A stretch of 64,000 bases of DNA from Frateuria edaphi (GTDB taxonomy: Bacteria > Pseudomonadota > Gammaproteobacteria > Xanthomonadales > Rhodanobacteraceae), in assembly GCF_021117405.1 (NCBI RefSeq), contig NZ_CP088251.1, forward strand, positions 3,209,001 through 3,273,000. The letters run 5' to 3'. Below the pieces are notes generated by a model. The model was not told the DNA's origin and did no database searches. It was given only the letters and a program-made list of their open reading frames with translations. Position numbers and translations under genes: made by a program. Within the stretch, counting starts at the first letter, position 1. Every line of letters starts with the position of its first letter. Shown piece after piece: positions 44,769 through 51,749 of this stretch.

Positions 44769-45215
44769 ATGAGCCTCAAGCAGCGCATCACCGACGACAT
44801 GAAGGCCGCCATGCGCGGCGGCGAGAAGGATCGCCTGGCGGTGATCCGCCTGATCCTGGCCGCGATCAAGCAGCGCGAGGTGGACGAGCGCATCGAGCTG
44901 GACGAGGCGCAGACCCTCGCCGTGCTGGAAAAGATGCTCAAGCAGCGGCGTGACTCGATTGTGCAGTACGACGCCGCCGGTCGCGTGGATCTCGCGGACG
45001 TCGAGCGCGCCGAGATGGTAGTGATCGAGGCCTATCTGCCGGCCAAGCTGTCCGAGGCCGAGGTCGACGCGCTCATCGACGCCGCCATCACGCAGACGGG
45101 CGCGACCTCGCCGCGCGACATGGGCAAGGTGGTGGCTTCGGTCAAGCAGCAGGCTGCCGGCCGCGCCGACATGGCGCAGGTGTCCTCGCGCATCAAGGCG
45201 CGACTGGGCGGCTGA
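44769..45215 (+). CDS. yqeY: GatB/YqeY domain protein
   Basis: A 148-residue protein of the YqeY family: SLKQRITDDMKAAMRGGEKDRLAVIRLILAAIKQREVDERI at the start and MGKVVASVKQQAAGRADMAQVSSRIKARL at the end. It resembles the tail domain of the GatB subunit of tRNA amidotransferase, which binds tRNA, but the free protein has no settled function. A CGGAGA ribosome site precedes the ATG. The rpsU-yqeY-dnaG order is conserved in related bacteria. A GC-rich hairpin follows. Confidence 0.9.
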   Translation: MSLKQRITDDMKAAMRGGEKDRLAVIRLILAAIKQREVDERIELDEAQTLAVLEKMLKQRRDSIVQYDAAGRVDLADVERAEMVVIEAYLPAKLSEAEVDALIDAAITQTGATSPRDMGKVVASVKQQAAGRADMAQVSSRIKARLGG

Positions 45216-45229
45216 GGCCAACCACAATC

Positions 45230-45260
45230 CATCCCGCCCTCCCCTTCAAAGGGCGGGATG
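45230..45260 (+). terminator. Hairpin after yqeY
   Basis: A perfect 11-base stem, CATCCCGCCCT and AGGGCGGGATG, with a nine-base loop starts 15 bases after the yqeY stop. No T-run follows, so it may be a repeat or a weak terminator. Confidence 0.45.
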
Positions 45261-45416
45261 TGGAAGCTCGTGCCCGCGTCCTCGCACTCGAGGCCTTGCC
45301 CCTCACACCGCGCACAGCGAGCTGATGCGCACCCTTCACGCCGCTTCCCCTACAACGTTGCGGCGTCGCCGGATCGGAGGCTCCCGCCCCCGGCCGCGCG
45401 GCGAGGGAGAAGCCGC

Positions 45417-45587
45417 ATGCTGAAGTGGGCCATCATTTTCGCCATCATCTCGCTGATCGCCGGCTGGCTCGGTTTCGGCGGGATTTCCGGCATCGCCGCG
45501 ACGATCGCCAAGGTCCTGTTCGTGATCTTCGTGATCCTGTTCATCATCGCCCTGCTGGCGGTGATCGGGGTGTTCCACATCCTGTAG
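45417..45587 (+). CDS. Small DUF1328-like membrane protein
   Basis: A 56-residue, very hydrophobic protein with two helices: [52 protein letters not shown]. The AIIFxIISLIAGxLGFGGI...IAKVLFxIF pattern is characteristic of the DUF1328 family (YtjA-like) found in stress-related loci. The function is unknown. A CGAGGGAGAAG ribosome site precedes the ATG. It lies between yqeY and dnaG and breaks the usual adjacency of those genes. Confidence 0.8.
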   Translation: MLKWAIIFAIISLIAGWLGFGGISGIAATIAKVLFVIFVILFIIALLAVIGVFHIL

Positions 45588-45699
45588 CGAGGCGAAAGCC
45601 ACCGCGCATGGCGTACACGAGGGCGGGCCCGGCGGCCCGCCTTCGCGCAATGCCGCAGGCGTCCCCGGAACACGGGCACAAGCCCTAGACTAGCCGCCT

Positions 45700-47433
45700 A
45701 TGCGCGGCCGTATCCCCGACAGCTTCATCGACGAACTGCTCGCCCGCGTCGACATCGTCGACGTGATCGAGCGGCGCGTGCCCTTGAAGAAGGCCGGGCG
45801 CGAATGGACCGCCTGCTGCCCGTTCCACAACGAGCGCACGCCCTCGTTCTACGTCAGTCCCGCCAAGCAGTTCTTCCACTGCTTCGGCTGCGGCGCGCAC
45901 GGCAGCGCGGTCAAGTTCCTGATGGACTACGAGCGGTTGGAGTTCCCCGACGCGGTGGAGGAACTGGCGCAGGCGGTCGGCCTGACCGTGCCACGCGAAG
46001 GTGGTCGCGAGGCGGCGCCGCGCGAGGACAAGACCGACCTCTACGCGCTGCTCGACAATGCGGCGCGCTGGTATGAAACCGAGCTGCCCAGGAACGCCGA
46101 GGCGCAGGCCTATTGCCGCAAGCGCGGTCTGGACGCCGACACCATCGCGCGCTTCCGGCTGGGCTGGGCGCCGGCTGGCTACGACGGACTGATCAAGGCG
46201 CTGGGCGGCAGCGACCGTCGCATGCAGTTGCTCACCGAAGCGGGCATGGTCGCCACCGGCGAGCGGGGCCATCGCTACGACCGTTTCCGCGAGCGGCTGA
46301 TGTTCCCCATCCTCGACCGCCGCGGCCGCGTGATCGCCTTCGGTGGCCGGGTGCTGAGCGCGGAGCAATCGCCGAAATACCTCAACTCGCCCGAGACGCC
46401 GCTATTCCACAAGGGCCGCGAGCTGTTCGCGCTGTGGCAGGTCAAGCAGGCCAACAGCCAGCTCGCGCGCATCGTGGTGGTCGAGGGCTACATGGACGTG
46501 ATCGCGCTGCATCAGGCGGGCCTGCCGATTGCGGTGGCCACGCTGGGCACCGCGACCACGCCCGAGCACACCGAAGTGCTGTTTCGCGCCGCGCCCGACG
46601 TGGTGTTCTGCTTCGATGGCGACCGCGCCGGCCGCGCCGCGGCGTGGAAGGCGCTGGACGCGGCGCTGCCGCGACTGCGTGACGGCCGCCAGGCGTATTT
46701 CCTGTTCCTCCCCGACGGCGAAGACCCGGACTCGCTGGTGCGGAAGGAAGGCAAGGAAGGCTTCGAGAAGCGCCTGAAGGATGCCACGCCCCTGTCGGAT
46801 TATTTCTTCGGCGAACTGGCGCACGACGTGGACACGGCCAGCCTCGACGGCCGCGCGCGACTGGCCGAACGCGCGCGCCCGCTGATCGCCAGGCTTCCCG
46901 ACGGCGCCTTCCGCGACCTGATGGCGCAGGAACTGGAAAGGCGCACCGGCGCGCGCGCCAACGTGCCGGCCGAGCCGGCTGCGCGCCGCGCGGTACAGCG
47001 TCCCGTGGCCGTGCAGCGTTCGCTGGTGCGCAGCGCCATCGCGCTGCTGCTGGCGCAACCGGGACTGGCCGACCTGGTCGAACCGCCCTACCGTTTCCTG
47101 CGGCTGGACAAGCCGGGCGTCGGACTGCTGGCCGAACTGGTCGATCTGTGCCGCGCGCGCCCGGGCATCAATCCGGCGATGCTGGTCGAACACTTTGCCG
47201 AGCGCCCGGAGTATCCGGCACTGCAGAAGCTGATGGCGGCGATGGTGGTCGGCGAGCCGGACGTCCAGCGCGAGGAATTCCTCGATGCACTGAGGCGAAT
47301 GGAGGAGCAGGCCACCGCGCTGCGCCGCGAAGCACTCACCGCGAGGCACCGCGACGGCACCCTGACCAGCGCCGAGAAAGCCGAGCTGCGCGAACTGCTG
47401 GCGGCACGCCGTCCGTCCCCGACGCAGGGCTGA
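45700..47433 (+). CDS. dnaG: DNA primase DnaG
   Basis: A 577-residue primase that makes the RNA primers for replication. The N-terminal zinc domain is CPFHNERTPSFYVSPAKQFFHCFGCGAHG (Cys-His-Cys-Cys). The catalytic TOPRIM core includes IVVVEGYMDVIALHQAG and VVFCFDGDRAGRAAAWKAL. The C-terminal part (about 430-577) is the DnaB-binding helical domain. It is the usual length. The ATG lies eight bases after a TAGACT hexamer with no ribosome site. In many relatives rpoD follows dnaG; here a DedA gene does. Confidence 0.96.
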   Translation: MRGRIPDSFIDELLARVDIVDVIERRVPLKKAGREWTACCPFHNERTPSFYVSPAKQFFHCFGCGAHGSAVKFLMDYERLEFPDAVEELAQAVGLTVPREGGREAAPREDKTDLYALLDNAARWYETELPRNAEAQAYCRKRGLDADTIARFRLGWAPAGYDGLIKALGGSDRRMQLLTEAGMVATGERGHRYDRFRERLMFPILDRRGRVIAFGGRVLSAEQSPKYLNSPETPLFHKGRELFALWQVKQANSQLARIVVVEGYMDVIALHQAGLPIAVATLGTATTPEHTEVLFRAAPDVVFCFDGDRAGRAAAWKALDAALPRLRDGRQAYFLFLPDGEDPDSLVRKEGKEGFEKRLKDATPLSDYFFGELAHDVDTASLDGRARLAERARPLIARLPDGAFRDLMAQELERRTGARANVPAEPAARRAVQRPVAVQRSLVRSAIALLLAQPGLADLVEPPYRFLRLDKPGVGLLAELVDLCRARPGINPAMLVEHFAERPEYPALQKLMAAMVVGEPDVQREEFLDALRRMEEQATALRREALTARHRDGTLTSAEKAELRELLAARRPSPTQG

Positions 47434-47500
47434 TCGATGCGGCATGTTTCCTGGCGCGTGCGCCATTCCCGATCGACGCGCGCGCCCGCCAGGAGCAACG

Positions 47501-48124
47501 ATGGCGTTGCTTGAACGGCTGATCGTGCTGTTTGCCGAAAGCGGCTACCTGGCGGTGTTCGCCGCGCTGCTGCTGTGCGGCGCCGGCGCGCCGTTGCCCG
47601 AGGACATCACGCTGGTCGCCGGCGGCGTGATCGCCGGCCTGGGTTTCGCCAACGTGCACGTGATGGCGCTGGTTTCGCTGGTCGGCGTGCTGGTCGGCGA
47701 TGCGGCGATGTTCCTGCTCGGCCATCGGCATGGCGCGCGCATCATGCAGTGGCCACTGGTGGCCCGACTGCTCACGCCCCAGCGCTACGCGCGCGTGCAG
47801 GAAAAGTTCGCCCGCTACGGCAATCGCCTGTTGTTCCTGGCGCGCTTCCTGCCCGGCATGCGCACGGCGGTCTACGTGACCGCGGGCGCCACGCACCGCG
47901 TGTCGTTCCTGCGATTCTTCCTGCTCGACGGGCTGGCCGCGCTGATCAGCGTGCCGGTGTGGGTGTACCTGGGCTACTTCGGCGCCAACAACCGCGAGTG
48001 GCTGGCGATGTGGATCGGACGCGGGCAGCACGGGATCTGGATCCTCGCCGCGCTGCTGGTGATCGCCGGCATCGTGTTGTGGTGGCGCCATCGTTGGCGT
48101 GCGCGTCGCGGCATGGACGACTGA
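47501..48124 (+). CDS. DedA family membrane protein
   Basis: A 207-residue polytopic protein of the DedA (SNARE-associated, PF09335) family. Marks are LLCGAGAPLPEDITLVAGGVIAGLG (with the conserved Pro and Glu), VGDAAMFLLGHRHG and KYG-like FARYGNRLLFLARFLPGMRTAVYVTAG, containing the F.R..PG.R motif. DedA proteins have been shown to flip undecaprenyl phosphate or phosphatidylethanolamine across the inner membrane and affect proton motive force. A CAGGAG ribosome site precedes the ATG. It is 67 bases after dnaG and could share its transcript. Confidence 0.88.
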   Translation: MALLERLIVLFAESGYLAVFAALLLCGAGAPLPEDITLVAGGVIAGLGFANVHVMALVSLVGVLVGDAAMFLLGHRHGARIMQWPLVARLLTPQRYARVQEKFARYGNRLLFLARFLPGMRTAVYVTAGATHRVSFLRFFLLDGLAALISVPVWVYLGYFGANNREWLAMWIGRGQHGIWILAALLVIAGIVLWWRHRWRARRGMDD

Positions 48125-48173
48125 GCCGGCCCGCTACAATCGTCCGTTGCACTCGCTTTGGCTCCCGAGTCAC

Positions 48174-49160
48174 ATGTCCCTTGCCCCGCTGCGTCGCCTG
48201 CTTCCGGACGGCTTCACCCTCGCCCTGCTCGCCGCCGTCGGCCTGGCCACGGTGTTGCCGTGCCGCGGCGATGCCGCGTTGTGGCTGGACCGGATCACCG
48301 ACGCGGCGATCATGCTGCTGTTCTTCCTGCACGGCGCGAAGCTCTCGCGCGCGGCGATCCTTCGCGGCGTGACGCACTGGCGGCTGCATCTGGCGGTATT
48401 CGCCAGCACCTTCGTGCTGTTTCCGCTACTGGGCTTACTGCTGGCGCCGCTGGCGCGCGCCCTGTTGACGCCCTCGCTGGCGCTTGGCGTGCTGTTCGTC
48501 TGCACGCTGCCGTCGACGGTGCAGTCGTCGATCGCGTTCACCTCGATCGCCGGCGGCAACGTCCCCGCCGCGGTGGTGAGCGCCTCGCTGTCGAGCCTGA
48601 TCGGGATCGTGCTGACGCCGCTGCTGGTCGAGTTGCTGCTGGCCACGCACGGCGGACACGCGCCCGGCGCCGCGGGCGTGTGGCAGATCGTCAGGCTGTT
48701 GCTGCTGCCGTTTGCCGTCGGGCACCTGCTGCGGCCGTGGATCGGGCACTGGGTCGACCGCCATCGCCCAGTGTTGGGGGTCACCGACCGCGGCACGATC
48801 CTGCTGGTGGTCTACGCCGCCTTCGGCGAGGCGGTGGTCGACGGCCTGTGGCGCGCCACCGCGCCGCTGGCCCTGCTGGCCACGCTCGGCGTGGGCGCGC
48901 TGCTGCTGGCGCTGGCGCTGCTGTGCACCAGCGCGGCTGGCAGGCTGTTCGGCTTCGCCCGAGCCGACCGCATCACGCTGGTGTTCTGCGGCTCGAAGAA
49001 GAGCCTGGCCAGCGGCGTGCCGATGGCCAAGATCCTGTTCGCCTCCCAGGCCGGCGGATTGGGAGCCCTGCTGTTGCCACTGATGATCTTCCACCAGTTG
49101 CAGCTGATGGTGTGCGCGGTGCTGGCGCGTCGGTACGCAAAGGCGCAGCCGACCCTGTAG
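48174..49160 (+). CDS. Bile acid:sodium symporter family protein (YfeH/SLC10A7-like)
   Basis: A 328-residue transporter-like protein with about ten helices. Recognition rests on the segments AIMLLFFLHGAKLSRAAILRGVTHWRLH, LCTLPSTVQSSIAFTSIAGGNVPAAVVSASLSSLIGIVLTPLL and FCGSKKSLASGVPMAKILF, which are typical of the SLC10A7/YfeH branch. Substrates are unknown; despite the family name bile acids are unlikely. A TACAAT box lies 33 bases upstream of the ATG. The stop codon TAG is inside a GTAGGAG repeat hairpin at 49153-49184. Confidence 0.85.
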   Translation: MSLAPLRRLLPDGFTLALLAAVGLATVLPCRGDAALWLDRITDAAIMLLFFLHGAKLSRAAILRGVTHWRLHLAVFASTFVLFPLLGLLLAPLARALLTPSLALGVLFVCTLPSTVQSSIAFTSIAGGNVPAAVVSASLSSLIGIVLTPLLVELLLATHGGHAPGAAGVWQIVRLLLLPFAVGHLLRPWIGHWVDRHRPVLGVTDRGTILLVVYAAFGEAVVDGLWRATAPLALLATLGVGALLLALALLCTSAAGRLFGFARADRITLVFCGSKKSLASGVPMAKILFASQAGGLGALLLPLMIFHQLQLMVCAVLARRYAKAQPTL

Positions 49161-49184
49161 GAGCCCCCATGGACTCCTACAGGG
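49153..49184. terminator. TGTAGGAG hairpin between convergent genes
   Basis: CCCTGTAGGAG and CTCCTACAGGG pair perfectly (11 bases) around a ten-base loop; TTT follows on the plus strand. It contains the stop codon of the symporter gene and ends 7 bases before the opposite stop, so it may end both transcripts. It is the clearest member of the interspersed TGTAGGAGC repeat family here. Confidence 0.65.
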
Positions 49185-49190
49185 TTTCCG

Positions 49191-51647
49191 TTACTGGGTT
49201 TTGACCGCCACGTCGTCGACCACGAACGAAGTCTGCAGGCTTCCATCCTCGACGCCGTAGAAGTTCACCTGCACCGTTTGTCCCTTGTAGCCGCTCAGGC
49301 TCAGGGTGTGGTGCTGGTAGCCGCTGGCGGCGTCCGTGTTGGAGTAGGTGGCCAGCGTGACGTACTTGCCGGTGGAGGTGATCACCTGCACCTGCAGCGT
49401 GTCGTAGGCGGTGCCGGTACCTTCGGCGCTGTCGATGTGCAGGTAGAAGTCCAGCGTGGCACTGCTCACGGTCGAAGGGATGCTTACCTGCTGCCGCACG
49501 TAGTCGGTGTGGCTGCTGCCGTAGCCGTCCAGCCACGCCTTCCAGCTGCCGGCGTGGGCCGCTTCACTGCTGTCGCTGGTGATGACGCCACTGGTCTGGG
49601 TCCAGGCGGTGGCGCCGCTCTCGAAGCCGCCGTTGCTCAGCAATTGGCCGCTGCTGCCGCCGCTGCCGTTGGCGACGCTGAAGCCCACGCCCGAACTGCT
49701 GCCGACGTTGCCGGCCGCGTCGTAGGCCTTGGCCACGAGCGTGTGCGAGCCGTCGGTGAGCGTGGTCGAGTCGAGGTTGGCCTGGTAGGGCGAGCTGCTG
49801 TCGGTAGCCTTGAGCGCGCCATCGACGTAGAACTCCACGCGGCTGACGCCGACGTTGTCGCTGGCCGTGGCGGCCAGCGTGATCGTACCGGCGCTGCCGC
49901 TTTCCGAGGCGCTGACCGTCGGCGGCGTGGTATCGCCGCTACCGCCGCCGCTTCCCTGGCTTACCCAGACCGGCGCGGACCACAATCGGTTGCCGTCGGC
50001 CTGCGTGATCTTGGCGTAGTAGAAATGCTCGCCCGCGGTCGGCGTGATCGTGGTGGTCGCGGTTTCGGACAACGACGTCACGGTGCCGTTGCTGCCAGGG
50101 ACGCCCTGGAACACCTGCACGCGCTGCACGCTGTCGCCGGACGTGCTGGCGTAGTTGACGGTGAGCGTAAGCAGACCAGAGTTGCTGAAGCGCTCGCCCA
50201 TGACGTGCCCGTTGGCGGTGAGCACGATCTGGTCGGTCTTGTCTTCCGTCGCGAATACGCGGCGTGCGCGCAGCGCGTCGAGGAAGCTGGTCAGACTGAG
50301 CGCCGTGCCGCTCGGGATCAGCACGCCGGTGCGGTTGGTGTAGCTCGCGCCCCAGTTGGCGCAGTGGTTGTCCTGGTCGGAACTGGGCGCCACGTGGTAG
50401 CCGCGTTCGAGGATGGTGTTGAAGGCGGTCTCGTAGTTCGGCCGCGAGGTTTCGGTCTCGCTGGTATTGGCCGAGAAGGCCGAGCTGTTGAGCACTTCGG
50501 CCAGCATCATCACCGTGTCGCCGTCGGCGGTGTAGCCGAAGTTGGTGCCGTTGACGACGAACTGGCCGCTGGAAGCCGGATGGTTGAACTGGCCGATCCA
50601 GCCATGCTGGCGCATCAGCGTGTACAGCGAGGCGTAGTCGCCCTTGGCGATGTAATAGTCGCCGATCACCTGCCCGGCGCTGTTCTTCTCCCACTCGATC
50701 AGGCCGTCGGCGTTGAGGATGTTCATGTGGCCGCCGTTGCTGATCACACCCCACTCCTGGCCGTACACGGCCAGGAAGTTCGGGTGCGCGGCACGGAAGG
50801 AGCTTGCGGCCTGCAGGCCCGAGGCGAACAGGTTCTTGGCCGTGGCCGGATCGGCCGATGTGTTGGTGCCGGTGGAACCATCGAACATGTGGTTGTGCTC
50901 GGAGGTCATCAGCATGTCGAGCCCGCGGTTCATCGCGTACTGGTAGGCGTCGGCCGGGCCGTAGGCGCTGCTCTGCGGCGCCTGTTCGCTGTCGCAGGTG
51001 GCAAGGTCGCCGCCGCCGTCACTGTGGTTGGTCTGGCTGTGCAGGTTGCCGTAATAGATCGTGTAGGGCAGCGAACCGGCGCTGACGGACTGGACCTGCA
51101 ACGTACCGCCATGGCGAGGCAGCGCGCGGAAGGCCGGCACGCGCGCGGGCGCCACGGCGCCAACCTGGATGTCGTAGCGCTGCTCCTCGATGCGGTCGGG
51201 CGCGCGATCGGCGGCCAAGGCCAGCGCATGGCCAGCCAGGCCGGTACCCAGTTGCCGAACGTTGGCTTCGTCGAGCGCGATCGCGCGCAGGCGCATCGTG
51301 TAATAGCCGGCTGGCAAGGCTTCGCCACGGTCGCCCTTGCCATCCCAATGCACGCGGGCCGTGGCCGTGCGCGCGTGCAGCGTGCTGTGGCCGTCCCAGG
51401 CGCGCAGCACGCGGCCATCACGATCCAGCAAGGCGACTTGCCAGGCGACCGGTGTGCCGGGCGCGGCGCCCGGATAGGCAAAATGCAGCGTCACCGGCCG
51501 TCCGGCGACTGCCTGGAACGGTACCTGCAACGACGCCTCGAATTCCTGGTGGTCGGGCAACGCCGTGCCGGCCCACGCGGCCGGCAGGCCGCAGCATCCC
51601 AGGCCCGCCAGCATCAGCGCGCGAGCCATCAAAATTCTTGCTTGCAT
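49191..51647 (-). CDS. Secreted PHP-type metallohydrolase with Ig-like and C-terminal sugar-binding-like domains
   Basis: An 818-residue exported protein. A signal peptide (LAGLGCCGLPAAWAG, to about residue 26) is followed by a beta-sandwich region (about 30-185). The PHP/CehA-like domain (about 195-470) has YYGNLHSQTNHSDGGG, the segment MLMTSEHNHMFDG, QEWGVISNGGHMNI, GWIGQFNHPASS and HVAPSSDQDNHCANWG, all rich in His and Asp metal ligands. Next are two Ig-like beta domains (about 490-580 and 595-685), the second with TTPPTVSASESGSAGTITLAATASDNVGVSRVEFYVDG. The final domain (about 690-818) begins LLSNGGFESGATAWTQ and resembles carbohydrate-binding modules. I infer a phosphoesterase acting outside the cell on a polymer. 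No close functional assignment is known to me. Confidence 0.75.
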   Translation of the reverse strand: MQARILMARALMLAGLGCCGLPAAWAGTALPDHQEFEASLQVPFQAVAGRPVTLHFAYPGAAPGTPVAWQVALLDRDGRVLRAWDGHSTLHARTATARVHWDGKGDRGEALPAGYYTMRLRAIALDEANVRQLGTGLAGHALALAADRAPDRIEEQRYDIQVGAVAPARVPAFRALPRHGGTLQVQSVSAGSLPYTIYYGNLHSQTNHSDGGGDLATCDSEQAPQSSAYGPADAYQYAMNRGLDMLMTSEHNHMFDGSTGTNTSADPATAKNLFASGLQAASSFRAAHPNFLAVYGQEWGVISNGGHMNILNADGLIEWEKNSAGQVIGDYYIAKGDYASLYTLMRQHGWIGQFNHPASSGQFVVNGTNFGYTADGDTVMMLAEVLNSSAFSANTSETETSRPNYETAFNTILERGYHVAPSSDQDNHCANWGASYTNRTGVLIPSGTALSLTSFLDALRARRVFATEDKTDQIVLTANGHVMGERFSNSGLLTLTVNYASTSGDSVQRVQVFQGVPGSNGTVTSLSETATTTITPTAGEHFYYAKITQADGNRLWSAPVWVSQGSGGGSGDTTPPTVSASESGSAGTITLAATASDNVGVSRVEFYVDGALKATDSSSPYQANLDSTTLTDGSHTLVAKAYDAAGNVGSSSGVGFSVANGSGGSSGQLLSNGGFESGATAWTQTSGVITSDSSEAAHAGSWKAWLDGYGSSHTDYVRQQVSIPSTVSSATLDFYLHIDSAEGTGTAYDTLQVQVITSTGKYVTLATYSNTDAASGYQHHTLSLSGYKGQTVQVNFYGVEDGSLQTSFVVDDVAVKTQ

Positions 51648-51749
51648 ATGAACCCCTACACGTTGGCAAGGATTCCCCCGACAGGTTTTATAGCTGTCGG
51701 CCGCTGGTGGCGGTATCGGCAAAATTCGTAGGAAAAATTCCCCGAAGAG

